Source of the DNA: Armatimonadota bacterium
GTDB taxonomy: Bacteria > Armatimonadota > Fimbriimonadia > Fimbriimonadales > Fimbriimonadaceae
Length of the DNA stretch: 64,000 nt
Reading direction: 5' to 3'
Assembly (NCBI GenBank): GCA_018268375.1
Contig: JAFDWS010000002.1
Location: 310,001-374,000 of the forward strand
In this document: positions 32,335-40,265 of the stretch, in pieces
Layout: each line of letters begins with the position of its first letter
Numbering within the stretch: position 1 is the stretch's first letter
Program-made: the position numbers and the translations under genes
The notes under the pieces: generated by a model
Seen by the model: only the letters and a program-made list of their open reading frames with translations
What the model was told of the DNA's origin: nothing
The model's database searches: none

Positions 32335-32816
32335 TTTAATCGCTCCAACACGCCTTCAGCCCGCGGACCATCCGGGTCGTTGGGGGTGCCACCGTAGGCG
32401 AGACGGTCGAACAGTTCGCGTTTTTCTTCCTCACTGAACCGCTCTGCCCAGTAGGCCGGAAACGGCATGTACTCAATTTGTCGACGTTCGCCCACGGTCA
32501 AGTCATCGTGATAAAGTCCAAATACTGGCACCTTGTTGTCAAAGAAGGCAAAAATAGCTGTCCATCTTTGTAAACCATCGAGCAATTCGACTGTCACATC
32601 GTGTTCTAAGTCTTGGTGCACGCAATATACTCCCACGGGCATGCCCGTGGCCAAAGACTCCATGAACCGCACTTGCTGCTCAAACGACCAGACCTGCTGA
32701 CGTTGATAAGGTGGGATTACAAAACCACCATACTTACTGCGGATTTGTAGTCCTTCACCCACGACACAATCGACACGGCGGGCACGAGACAGGATGGTAC
32801 GAGGAATACGCGTCAC
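32331..32816 (-). CDS. DUF262-domain (ParB/Srx-like) protein
   Basis: A 161-aa protein with VIPPYQRQQVWSFEQQVRFMESLATGMPVG and ELLDGLQRWTAIFAF, the DUF262 signature (P-x-Y-Q-R-x-x-V-W and D-G-x-Q-R). Only the N-terminal DUF262 domain is present; no DUF1524 HNH domain is fused, unlike GmrSD-type defence nucleases. Function may be nucleotide hydrolysis in DNA processing or counter-defence. GTG 32816 overlaps the upstream stop. Confidence 0.85.
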   Translation of the reverse strand: MTRIPRTILSRARRVDCVVGEGLQIRSKYGGFVIPPYQRQQVWSFEQQVRFMESLATGMPVGVYCVHQDLEHDVTVELLDGLQRWTAIFAFFDNKVPVFGLYHDDLTVGERRQIEYMPFPAYWAERFSEEEKRELFDRLAYGGTPNDPDGPRAEGVLERLK

Positions 32817-33163
32817 CCTGCTCTCCCACACGCTGAGCAACCTTGGTCGCGTGCCTCTTCTGCGACTTCTCGCTTGGCGATGGCGCGCGAGTTGTCATAA
32901 CCGGCCAATCGGTAAATCCGCGCGATGACCGTGACCTTCGCGTTTGTCCCAAACTTGTCGATGAAACAATTTCGGCACCGCCGAGTCTTGTTCCGGACGA
33001 ACGAGCAGTTTCGGCACACAGGTTGACCACAGTCGTCACAAATCGGCAACGTGCGGGGCAACCGGTCGTTGGCACCACAGCGGCCGCCGACACCATAGCC
33101 CGCAGGCGCCAGGCAGTGCTGGTCTACGACTGTGCAAGACTCTCTTGTGCGCTTTTTTCTCAC
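32813..33163 (-). CDS. Zinc-finger protein
   Basis: A 116-aa basic protein with ICDDCGQPVCRNCS and RRCRNCFIDKFG, a B-box/RING-like treble-clef Cys array, plus CSACG at the C-terminus. GTG 33163 follows AATAAT by 6 nt. A nucleic-acid-binding or adaptor role is likely. Confidence 0.65.
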   Translation of the reverse strand: MRKKRTRESCTVVDQHCLAPAGYGVGGRCGANDRLPRTLPICDDCGQPVCRNCSFVRNKTRRCRNCFIDKFGTNAKVTVIARIYRLAGYDNSRAIAKREVAEEARDQGCSACGRAG

Positions 33164-33189
33164 GTGTCAATTATTACACATTATCACAG

Positions 33190-33468
33190 CTATTTTGGGA
33201 CCATTACTGAAATTGTTCCGTGCTCAGTGAGTTCGTTCACCATTTTCTCCCCATGGGCCTTTCCGGCCAGCTTGTTCCAGTGGGCGAAGTGCGTCCAACC
33301 GTCCTCGGGAGGAAAATCGCGCCAAATGAACGATTGACGATGCGCCCAACCCTCCGCTTGTCCTGCGGCATCAGGCCCGTCAAAGTCAGTGAACAAGATT
33401 TCTTGTGTGAGCCAGTTATAGGACACTACTATGGCTCGTTCGATGTCGGTTTCTGCGTTTGTCGGCAT
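33190..33468 (-). CDS. Unknown 92-aa protein
   Basis: Starts 3 nt after the upstream stop. Beta-rich with aromatic clusters (RQSFIWRDFPPEDGWTHFAHW). No family recognised. Confidence 0.6.
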   Translation of the reverse strand: MPTNAETDIERAIVVSYNWLTQEILFTDFDGPDAAGQAEGWAHRQSFIWRDFPPEDGWTHFAHWNKLAGKAHGEKMVNELTEHGTISVMVPK

Positions 33469-33471
33469 GTT

Positions 33472-34140
33472 TTAGTCTCCTGGGTGAGCGTCTCGGCGTT
33501 GGGACAGTTTCTCTGGTGCTGGTTGTGCGGTTGGGTCGACGCACTCTAACAGCTCATAGTCTTGTCGCAATTGACCTGCGAAACTGCCAGCTCTGTCGTG
33601 TGGCGGAGTAAACCACGTTTGCACGGAGTACCATTCGGGGTTTTCGAGTAACTCTTTGTTCCAATTTACGTCGGGATTTTTGCGTTCTGCGTCTTCAAAG
33701 GCCTCCACGACGCGCCTATAGGTGTCCTTTTGTGCTTGAGTGACCAGCCTTGAACCTGTGGCATACCCGCCTTTGACTACCAACCAACCTTTTGTGTCCA
33801 GTGAACCGTACAGTTGATAAATGCCGTTTAGAATCGCCTCTAAATCATTGTGCGCGCAATATGCGCAGGGATAAAATTCACCCGTCGGTGCAATAAATCC
33901 CATGCGCGCACATGGTTCTTGGGGTTGTGGAGCAAAATCACGCTGAAGTTCCTCATAAGCCATATCGACACCGTCTTCGTCGCCCTCATAGGTGCGCACA
34001 ACGTCGTACTTGTCGGGTTCCCAAGGGCCATGAGAAAAGCCAGCAGACCAATGTGCCCATTCGCCACGCAAGCCGACGACCATCGGTCGGCCGTTGCTGC
34101 CCTTGGGTCGAATTAAGCAAACACTATCAAACTCAAGCAT
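33472..34140 (-). CDS. Unknown 222-aa protein
   Basis: ATG 34140 overlaps the methyltransferase-like stop by 8 nt. N-terminal strands (SVCLIRPKGSNGRPMVVGLRGEW), a possible zinc site (GEFYPCAYCAHND), then a helical C-terminal half. No family recognised. Confidence 0.6.
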   Translation of the reverse strand: MLEFDSVCLIRPKGSNGRPMVVGLRGEWAHWSAGFSHGPWEPDKYDVVRTYEGDEDGVDMAYEELQRDFAPQPQEPCARMGFIAPTGEFYPCAYCAHNDLEAILNGIYQLYGSLDTKGWLVVKGGYATGSRLVTQAQKDTYRRVVEAFEDAERKNPDVNWNKELLENPEWYSVQTWFTPPHDRAGSFAGQLRQDYELLECVDPTAQPAPEKLSQRRDAHPGD

Positions 34141-34648
34141 TTTTTGTCACCAACCAGACCGACTCGCCGTCGGCCCCTGCGCCGTCCATCACGTGTTCAA
34201 TTTTGTACGGCAGTGGCTCGAGGTCGCTCGCGTAGTGCGACTGCTTACCAACGTACACGACTGGGCAACCACTTTCGACAGCACGCATGATTGTAGCGTG
34301 TATCCACTCTCCGCGACAAGGCCGGCACACGAAGGCCGTCATGTGCGCGGAGTAAGCGAACAATGGAGCGTCGATTGCCAAGACATCGTCCACGAATGCG
34401 TCAGTCGGCGGACAAATGTCGAGTCCGAAGGCGTCTAGGCCTCGGTGCCGCAACAACGAGACCAGCAAGCCTTTGCCGCATCCGCAGTCTATACATGTCG
34501 ACTTGTCGAAGGTGGCCGCGCACCACTCAATAAACTCTGGCCTTGGTTCAAAGAACACACTCCAGGTCGGCATACTGTTTTGGAAGGCCATCAACCTAAT
34601 GCTACGGCGCACGTAATCTTCTATCACTGCCGCGGGCTTAAGAGTCAT
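34133..34648 (-). CDS. SAM-dependent methyltransferase-like protein
   Basis: A 171-aa Rossmann-type protein: CIDCGCGKGLLVSLLRHRG (residues ~53-71) is motif I (D/E-x-G-x-G-x-G), followed by AFGLDICPP (acidic end of beta 2) and FAYSAHMTAFVCRPC near motif IV. It is short and lacks an N-P-P-Y motif, so not a standard DNA adenine methyltransferase. Substrate unknown; could be inactive. ATGA-coupled to the RNA ligase gene. Confidence 0.7.
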   Translation of the reverse strand: MTLKPAAVIEDYVRRSIRLMAFQNSMPTWSVFFEPRPEFIEWCAATFDKSTCIDCGCGKGLLVSLLRHRGLDAFGLDICPPTDAFVDDVLAIDAPLFAYSAHMTAFVCRPCRGEWIHATIMRAVESGCPVVYVGKQSHYASDLEPLPYKIEHVMDGAGADGESVWLVTKNA

Positions 34649-35328
34649 ACTGACTGCTCACTTAGGTTCAAAAAGTCTTTGTGCTTGATTTTGGTCAAAA
34701 TGCGCTCACCCTTGCGAGAATACAGTTCGGTCGGCGTCTTTGCCACGATGCCTTCGGCGAAGAAGTTGCCCCATTGACTTTTGAACCCTGCCTTGACCAG
34801 CTTGATAGCATCGTAAAGTGTGTGCAGACCCAGGCCTGGAACAATTTCCAGTCCTAGTTTGTTTGCCACGTCCTCGCAATTGTGACGATGCAACCACCAA
34901 CCGTCAACATACGTGCCGGCACTAGGATTGCGCAGAGTAGGTACGTACACATCGAACAGTACGAACGTGTGTTGTTGGGCGTACTTACCACCACCACAAA
35001 TACCAGGACCGATGCCTTCGCCGTACAAGACGGCCTCTCCGCCCTTGAAAGTCTTTTCAAGAGCAGACAACATTGTAGGCGTGTCAAAAATGGCTTTCAA
35101 GGCAGCATCCATGTCAACAGAGAACACAGCGTCTTTTGTGCGACCAGTGATGTCCACTTGGCCATCTTTGTACTCGACACGAATGTTTTGACCGTCTAGT
35201 TTTTCACTCAGTAGCCACTTGCAACACGCTAGGTGCTCAATCTCGGGAAGTGACCATTTGCCGAATATCACCTTGTTTTGTTCATCGCGCTGAAACAGTG
35301 TGTGTATTTTACTGTACTCGCCAATCAT
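34645..35328 (-). CDS. RNA ligase (nucleotidyltransferase superfamily)
   Basis: A 227-aa ligase. Motif I is SEKLDGQN with the adenylated Lys43; motif III/IIIa is near FVLFDVYVP; motif IV is FFAEGIVAK; motif V is ILTKIKHKDF. This is the Rnl2-like minimal catalytic core without an obvious C-terminal domain. It would seal RNA breaks, for example tRNAs cut by host anticodon nucleases, with the PNK-like kinase at 28711. I start at ATG 35328 because TATGAT lies 6 nt upstream. Confidence 0.88.
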   Translation of the reverse strand: MIGEYSKIHTLFQRDEQNKVIFGKWSLPEIEHLACCKWLLSEKLDGQNIRVEYKDGQVDITGRTKDAVFSVDMDAALKAIFDTPTMLSALEKTFKGGEAVLYGEGIGPGICGGGKYAQQHTFVLFDVYVPTLRNPSAGTYVDGWWLHRHNCEDVANKLGLEIVPGLGLHTLYDAIKLVKAGFKSQWGNFFAEGIVAKTPTELYSRKGERILTKIKHKDFLNLSEQSV

Positions 35329-35382
35329 GCGCTTATCATACCACGCCTCTGTGATACGTGTGATACTTTGGTCGAAAGGCAC

Positions 35383-35410
35383 AAAAAATGGGTCTGCGTC
35401 AGCAGACCCA
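35383..35410 (-). terminator. Intrinsic terminator after the 3D-domain gene
   Basis: On the minus strand TGGGTCTGC-TGAC-GCAGACCCA (35389-35410) is a perfect 9-bp stem with a 4-nt loop, followed by a run of T (35383-35388). This is the best intrinsic terminator in the window and ends the transcription unit begun at 36027. Confidence 0.9.
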
Positions 35411-35435
35411 ATGACCCATACTTGGTTAAAAGTCT

Positions 35436-35906
35436 TTAACGCCCCAAAATCTGAATGGTCAACCGACGCTTGCCCCAGCGATTGACTTCGCCCTTCGTGT
35501 CAAACGCTACGTCGATGATGTTGCCCTTGATGAGTCCGCCCGTGTCGCAGGCGACTCCTTCCCCATACCCTGGAATGTACATCCGCGTGCCAAACGGGAT
35601 GACTCGAGGGTCTACGGCGATTGCGCCTTTGGTCACCCTGTTCCCCAAAGCAGTCCTCAGGCCGCCTTCTCGCCAATAATAGGCAGTCACGGTCACCTCC
35701 ATGGTCGCCGGCAGTCGCACTCCGTGACGAGACGAGAGCACTCGGGTGCTCCTGTTCGACTTGTGTTTGGTCTTGTGTTTTGCTTTCTGGTTGGTTGCAT
35801 GCACGCCGTGTTTCACGGTCTTGTGCTGCGAGTGGTTTGTTTTGCCCGTCTGTGCGCCTGCCAAAGCAAAGGCGAGGCACAGCAGTGCGGTGAGTGTAGT
35901 TCTCAT
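35436..35906 (-). CDS. Secreted 3D-domain peptidoglycan hydrolase
   Basis: A 156-aa protein with a signal peptide (MRTTLTALLCLAFALAGAQ), a very basic His/Lys-rich linker (~20-60), and a C-terminal 3D domain: VTVTAYYW, AVDPRVIPFGTRMYIPGYG, ACDTGG and NIIDVAFDT supply the three conserved Asp. The fold is the MltA/RlpA double-psi barrel of lytic transglycosylase-type wall enzymes. It is a separate transcription unit with consensus promoter, structured leader and terminator, so it is probably strongly or specially regulated. Confidence 0.9.
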   Translation of the reverse strand: MRTTLTALLCLAFALAGAQTGKTNHSQHKTVKHGVHATNQKAKHKTKHKSNRSTRVLSSRHGVRLPATMEVTVTAYYWREGGLRTALGNRVTKGAIAVDPRVIPFGTRMYIPGYGEGVACDTGGLIKGNIIDVAFDTKGEVNRWGKRRLTIQILGR

Positions 35907-35992
35907 GGTGTTTCCCGTGCCCTATAAACAGGGCAGGGCGCTAGAAATGCGCCCTTGAGTCCGGTCGCGCCACATCCGGCGCGTGTGTAAGC
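35907..35992 (-). ncRNA. Structured 5' leader with three hairpins
   Basis: Between the TATAAT promoter and the 3D-domain gene the RNA can form CGCGCC/GGCGCG (35966-35983), AGGGCGC/GCGCCCT (35935-35955) and GCCCT/AGGGC (35919-35934), the last two directly stacked. A riboswitch or RNA thermometer controlling the wall hydrolase is plausible (ydaO/c-di-AMP switches often precede such genes) but I do not see the ydaO consensus. Confidence 0.5.
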
Positions 35993-35998
35993 ATTCTT

Positions 35999-36027
35999 AT
36001 TATACGGCAAGAACGACCAAATGTCAA
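35999..36027 (-). promoter_or_regulatory. Perfect consensus sigma-70 promoter
   Basis: On the minus strand TTGACA (36022-36027) and TATAAT (35999-36004) are separated by exactly 17 bp, an exact match to the vegetative consensus. The start point falls near 35992, about 86 nt before the 3D-domain start. Confidence 0.9.
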
Positions 36028-36036
36028 GGGCTTGGT

Positions 36037-36645
36037 CTAAAAATAGGTTCCCTTCTTGCCTCGTGAGTCTGAAAATCCAGCGTTGGCAGGGTGCTCCGCG
36101 ACCCAAACGTCGTCATCGTAAAAGCCTGTGATTGCGCTCAAATAGAAAGGCACTCTGTCAGCGGCCAGAGGGCGCATGTGGTTGACGTCGACTCCAATGT
36201 TCAACATGTTCTTCTGCACCTTCCACGACGAATGAATGTGCCCCACCAGGTTGAACCGGTCTGGGCGGGCAAGGTGCGGATAGTGCGTCGCATAGCACAA
36301 GACACCACCGACCTCCAGCTCGACACCCTCACCTTCGGGCACGATGTGTTCAAAGTACGGGGCAAGTTGCTCGTCGGTCAAATCCCTGTCATGGTTGCCA
36401 CGAATAAGGGTCTTAACACCGTTGAACCTGTCCACTTGAGGCAAGAACTCGAGTGCTTCTTTGAAACAAACGTCTCCGCCCATCAAGACCTTGTCACTAG
36501 GCTTGACTAAGGCGTTGTGCTTGGCGACGAGGTCGTCGACCATTTCTTGTTGAGACCCGTAAGCCGGTCGGCCCATAATTTCGAACCGCGATTCTCCGAT
36601 GTGCCAATCGGCAGTCAAAAAGTCGAATTCCACAATCATATTCAC
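36037..36645 (-). CDS. Calcineurin-like metallophosphoesterase
   Basis: A 202-aa metallophosphoesterase: TADWHIG (D-x-H), MGGDVCF (GD), IRGNHDRD (GNHD), CYATHYP (H) and VGHIHSS (GH-x-H) provide the full dinuclear metal site. Likely a cytoplasmic phosphodiesterase or nucleotide phosphatase. GTG 36645 overlaps the homing endonuclease stop. A second, distantly similar enzyme is at 39637-40245. Confidence 0.9.
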   Translation of the reverse strand: MNMIVEFDFLTADWHIGESRFEIMGRPAYGSQQEMVDDLVAKHNALVKPSDKVLMGGDVCFKEALEFLPQVDRFNGVKTLIRGNHDRDLTDEQLAPYFEHIVPEGEGVELEVGGVLCYATHYPHLARPDRFNLVGHIHSSWKVQKNMLNIGVDVNHMRPLAADRVPFYLSAITGFYDDDVWVAEHPANAGFSDSRGKKGTYF

Positions 36646-37400
36646 AGCCTTTCCTGTCTGATGAACCGGCCTAGTGTAGGCTTGGTCATCTGAAGTATAT
36701 CACAAATAGACCTGCGCTTATGACCTTCGGCCAACAGAGTAACTACTGCTTGCCTCAAAGCTTCCCTTTTCTTCCTACGAGTAGTTAGATGACTGTCACC
36801 GACCAGCGACCACTTTCTTGCCATGACTGGTAGGCTTAAGCACTCGACGCGAGACTTCATGACCTCTAGTAAGGAACTGTTGCTTAAAACTAGGCGCGCA
36901 TATCCCAAATCATTGAGTCTAGCAAAAGTTGGCTTACTTTTTTTGAGACCACAATACTGGTGTAAAAAATCATCGGTCTGCTCTAAGAATCCCAACCACG
37001 AGCCATGCATTTTGATGTCTATAGAGTATGCTTTTTCCCTTCTGACCCTTATATGACCATCTCCATCAATTAGACCCACAATCAACGCGAACACCAAGTC
37101 ATCATTGGCTTGAGGAAAAGGACAAGGCTTATATGTTTTTTGGTTGCTGATACTGAACTTGGCCATGATTTGAGTCACCACTTCGGGGTTTCTCAAGTTG
37201 ACGCATGCACTTCGACATGTTCCACGGTAAGATACAAACTGAGCGTATTGCGATAGATGCGCTGCATCTTTCTCTGACAAGTGCAGTTTCACGGCGCTGC
37301 CCGAAAAATAACCGTCTGCCATCAAAAAACCCACCCAATAGTAAGCCTCTGCGGTTTCGTCAAGAAGAGACGTCAAGTTTCCCACACACAAGTGATGCAT
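36642..37400 (-). CDS. LAGLIDADG homing endonuclease
   Basis: A 252-aa single-chain LAGLIDADG endonuclease with two motifs, YWVGFLMADGY (residues ~21-31) and ALIVGLIDGDGHI (~105-117), each with the catalytic acidic residue. The C-terminus has a helix-turn-helix (GHKRRSICDILQMTKPTLGRFI). It is free-standing, not inside an intron or intein that I can see. Base composition is AT-richer than its neighbours, suggesting recent arrival. TACAAG lies 7 nt before ATG 37400. Confidence 0.92.
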   Translation of the reverse strand: MHHLCVGNLTSLLDETAEAYYWVGFLMADGYFSGSAVKLHLSEKDAAHLSQYAQFVSYRGTCRSACVNLRNPEVVTQIMAKFSISNQKTYKPCPFPQANDDLVFALIVGLIDGDGHIRVRREKAYSIDIKMHGSWLGFLEQTDDFLHQYCGLKKSKPTFARLNDLGYARLVLSNSSLLEVMKSRVECLSLPVMARKWSLVGDSHLTTRRKKREALRQAVVTLLAEGHKRRSICDILQMTKPTLGRFIRQERL

Positions 37401-37428
37401 GTGTGAACTTGTACAGCCTTGGTGCCAA

Positions 37429-38424
37429 TCACAAGTGAGCCAAGTGGGAGTTACTACGGGAGCCCGCGGTTGGGAGATGCTTCAAGGCCTTCCGCAGCTC
37501 GTCTTGAGCGTTGTGGTACGGGCCTACGAGCTTCATTTGATTGCGAGGAACTTGATTGGCCTGTTTTGTGTATCTTTTTGGGTCTCTCTTTATCATCAAC
37601 GCTTGAGCGATAAGCTGGTCGACCACTGGGTATTCTTCCCCGAAATGGCCGCAATAAGCCCTCACTGGTTGCCAGCGGCGCCCTTTCACCTTCTTGGCAG
37701 GGTCGTACACTGCAATGTTGCCGTGGCGAGAGTAAAACAACCGGTACATGAGTCCGTCAGCACCTTCGACCCAAAACTCGCTTTGTTTCAACAGCCTGTT
37801 GTAGGCCTTGGTGCCAAAAAGCTTCTTGAACAACACGAGCGCCTTAGCGTTGGCCAACGGTTGTTGCTCTTTGAAGCGCTCGTACTCATATTGAAACTGG
37901 CGCACCATGTCGTGCACGTCGCCGTCTTCCTTGAAAAAGTACACCATGGCCCGGAACACGTCCTCGACGCCACAGAAAAACGGGTGTTTTTCGCCCAGTA
38001 GCACCAAATACGCGGCTCGAGAGGCTTCCAAGCCTAAATATTCCCGGTCACAGTTGTAACACAGGTTCATCTTCGAGATACGGACCAACCGTGGGCAAAA
38101 CGAGAGGCAATAAGGACAAACGTACACATGGGTGCCGTGACAGTAAAACCAATATGTACTGGCTTCGAGCTGGTCTGGCGTCTCCATGTCTTCGTACAAC
38201 TCTGCGACGCGCGGTATCGCCATCCACCGCAAGTGCTGAGCCCGCCAGTCTTCAGGCCTGGTATTGGCGTTGGGCTCTTCCTCGACCTCGGGCACGATAA
38301 GGTGTTCAGCGAGCAGGTAGTCGACCGACTCTTGCAGTGAGTCACTCATCGGCCCTGACGTTAAAGGGAACGGAACACGGACTGGTGGTTCCAACCCGGG
38401 CATCGGGTCGTGTTCGTCAGGCAT
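37429..38424 (-). CDS. Unknown 331-aa Cys-rich protein
   Basis: ATG 38424 follows TAAAAT by 6 nt. A zinc-ribbon-like region (VYVCPYCLSFCPRLVRISKMN, then LCYNCDREY; residues ~100-128) sits between a helical N-terminus and a large C-terminal domain with RLFYSRHGNIAVYDPAKKVKG. No family recognised. Confidence 0.65.
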   Translation of the reverse strand: MPDEHDPMPGLEPPVRVPFPLTSGPMSDSLQESVDYLLAEHLIVPEVEEEPNANTRPEDWRAQHLRWMAIPRVAELYEDMETPDQLEASTYWFYCHGTHVYVCPYCLSFCPRLVRISKMNLCYNCDREYLGLEASRAAYLVLLGEKHPFFCGVEDVFRAMVYFFKEDGDVHDMVRQFQYEYERFKEQQPLANAKALVLFKKLFGTKAYNRLLKQSEFWVEGADGLMYRLFYSRHGNIAVYDPAKKVKGRRWQPVRAYCGHFGEEYPVVDQLIAQALMIKRDPKRYTKQANQVPRNQMKLVGPYHNAQDELRKALKHLPTAGSRSNSHLAHL

Positions 38425-38452
38425 GGAGCGATTTTACCATAATATTTCTGTA

Positions 38453-38788
38453 ATGGGCGACCCTGCCACCAACCCGCCGGACGGGCCAAGGACTTTACAA
38501 GCAATGGTACCAAACAACGCACAATCCGCAGTCTCAGTCACTCCAGGCCGGCAGACGAACCCGAGACGTGGCAGCAGCTTGTATTTGGACAACAAGCACT
38601 TTTGCAGTCATGGTGAAGGAAGCGGTTACATTCTGGACGTGTGCAAACGAGGCTTGGTGTTGTTAGACCAATACGGCGAAGAAGTATTCTGCGTGAATGA
38701 AAGTGGAATGTTCATTTGTGGTCGCAAAGTGGAATTTGTCACACAGTCCAAGGTCGTGACTTCACTCGACGCTGTGTTAGAGCCGTGA
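38453..38788 (+). CDS. Unknown 111-aa protein with C-terminal LD tag
   Basis: CATAAT lies 9 nt before ATG 38453. Disordered polar N-terminal third, then small beta domain (SGYILDVCKRGLVLLDQYGEEVFCVN). It ends VVTSLDAVLEP, a clear tag. The 3' end overlaps the convergent neighbour by 12 bp. Confidence 0.65.
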   Translation: MGDPATNPPDGPRTLQAMVPNNAQSAVSVTPGRQTNPRRGSSLYLDNKHFCSHGEGSGYILDVCKRGLVLLDQYGEEVFCVNESGMFICGRKVEFVTQSKVVTSLDAVLEP

Positions 38789-39100
38789 TTCGTTCATACC
38801 AGGTGTAGGAAAACCACCCTGGACCTTTCCTGGTGCCAACACAGTGTGCTTGTTGAACATCAATCGACCCAAGCGCACATCAATTGTCTCGACGGGCGAC
38901 TTGCCGTACACACAACCAATGGCCTCGTCGAGCCTACTGCCGACCTCTGTCACTTCATAAGCCTCGAAGCCCATTTCAAGGAACTTTTGGAAGACTTCGC
39001 GGGCGTTGTCACAGTCCGCTTTGTTGTCAGGGTCCCAAACCAGTTCGAGGTCGCCTTCTGCAGTCAGTGCGTTCAACGTATGCAGTTCTTTCTTGCCCAT
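38777..39100 (-). CDS. Unknown 107-aa phage-type protein
   Basis: ATG 39100 follows CATTAT by 6 nt. KKELHTLNALTAEGDLELVWDPDNKADCDNAREVFQ at the N-terminus has the look of small phage proteins whose conserved core takes numerical updates (D-P-x-x-x-x-E...A-R-x-x-F). No function known. Confidence 0.6.
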   Translation of the reverse strand: MGKKELHTLNALTAEGDLELVWDPDNKADCDNAREVFQKFLEMGFEAYEVTEVGSRLDEAIGCVYGKSPVETIDVRLGRLMFNKHTVLAPGKVQGGFPTPGMNESRL

Positions 39101-39104
39101 ACTG

Positions 39105-39386
39105 CTATAATGGTACCACAGTGTTCGACCGTAGTGCACCATGGTTGTACTCAACTGAAAGACCTGCAGCAAACTGTCGGCCGAGACCGGTCAGTGTGCC
39201 AATTGCGCTCATCAAGTTGTCACCCGGCAACCATTCCATGAGCCCGAGTCGGAACAATGGCGCCAACACTTCTTCTGCGACAGGTGTACCGGACGGATAC
39301 CATACATAGTGTCCTGGTGTCTCTGAGAAGACAGTGTTTCCGGCATGTGCCAACAACAATGCCATGTATGGCTGACCAATGACCAT
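39105..39386 (-). CDS. Unknown 93-aa protein
   Basis: I start at ATG 39386, with CATAAT 9 nt upstream, because the upstream frame is antisense to other sequence. Hydrophobic N-terminus (IGQPYMALLLAHAGNTVF), then helices. Ends 4 nt before the next gene's start. Weakest of the genes in this stretch. Confidence 0.45.
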   Translation of the reverse strand: MVIGQPYMALLLAHAGNTVFSETPGHYVWYPSGTPVAEEVLAPLFRLGLMEWLPGDNLMSAIGTLTGLGRQFAAGLSVEYNHGALRSNTVVPL

Positions 39387-39428
39387 ATAGTCAGCATTAT
39401 GGCACACACTCAAGGTATCCTCGTGCGT

Positions 39429-39677
39429 ATGCCGCGAGAAAGACGAAAGCTCAAAGCACACGAGGCTCGTGTCTTGGCTGCTATTGAGGAACTGCAAACC
39501 GCACTCGACGGGCTCACCAAAGGCGAGCGCAGACACATGGTGGGCAGTGATGAAATCGAAGGTTACTTGGGCCTGCGGTTGACAAAAGCCGGTCAGGCCA
39601 AACTGGAGGCCTTTCGCACTGATGGGACTGCCCTCTTTACACCGACTGGCAAATCCGGCCTGAGTCGTCGAACGTGA
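39429..39677 (+). CDS. Unknown 82-aa basic helical protein
   Basis: ATG 39429 follows TATCCT by 7 nt. Very basic helical product (RERRKLKAHEARVLAAIEELQTAL, then a winged-helix-like TKAGQAKLEAFR). It could be a small DNA-binding protein. Convergent overlap of 41 bp with the phosphoesterase gene. Confidence 0.55.
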   Translation: MPRERRKLKAHEARVLAAIEELQTALDGLTKGERRHMVGSDEIEGYLGLRLTKAGQAKLEAFRTDGTALFTPTGKSGLSRRT

Positions 39678-40245
39678 CTTGTTGTGCGTTCATATAGGCC
39701 TCGACTTCCTCAAACGACACGGGTGCCAGGCCACAAGGGTCGACGCCAACGTCCATGGCGCGCTCGGCAACATGGACTAAGTTGCCATGATTGTGGCCAT
39801 GCAAATGGTAAGACCCGTAATGTGAGCGATTCCAATGCCGCATCGGATAATGGCACAACACAACGTGGTGTTCTTCAACCTGTATTTCGTGCAAAGGGGG
39901 CAAAATGGTGTGCACAACGTCTGCGTACAACTTGAATGTGCGCCGATGGTCGTGGTTGCCACCCACCCACAAAATCCGGCCGTTCAATCTTTGGACATAC
40001 TCTTTAGTGGCCGGAGAACCCAATGCGAGGTCGCCAAGATGGTACACGACGTCTTCGGGTTTGACACGGGCGTTCCACCGTTGCACCAGGACCTCGTTCA
40101 TTTCATCCACGTCGGTAAACCCACGGTACTCAAGCAAGCGACCAAGTTTGTGACCAAAGTGGGTGTCAGAGGTGAACCACACTTCTGCAGCACCAGCATT
40201 GGTCAACGTACCAACCACTTTGTCCTTGACGCTTGTGAAGACCAT
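39637..40245 (-). CDS. Calcineurin-like metallophosphoesterase
   Basis: A 202-aa phosphoesterase with FTSDTHFGH (D-x-H), HLGDLAL (GD), VGGNHDHRR (GNHD), LCHYPMRHW (H) and LHGHNHG (GH-x-H). This is the YfcE/phage-type subclass seen in many large phages. TATAAT lies exactly 6 nt before ATG 40245. Unlike the enzyme at 36037 it is not in an operon. Confidence 0.92.
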   Translation of the reverse strand: MVFTSVKDKVVGTLTNAGAAEVWFTSDTHFGHKLGRLLEYRGFTDVDEMNEVLVQRWNARVKPEDVVYHLGDLALGSPATKEYVQRLNGRILWVGGNHDHRRTFKLYADVVHTILPPLHEIQVEEHHVVLCHYPMRHWNRSHYGSYHLHGHNHGNLVHVAERAMDVGVDPCGLAPVSFEEVEAYMNAQQVTFDDSGRICQSV

Positions 40246-40265
40246 GAAGGTATTATAGCACCGTC

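Noticed and set aside
35907-35992. ydaO/c-di-AMP riboswitch in front of the 3D-domain gene
   Set aside because: The context fits, but the conserved ydaO sequence blocks are not seen and the leader is shorter than usual; kept only as an unidentified structured leader.
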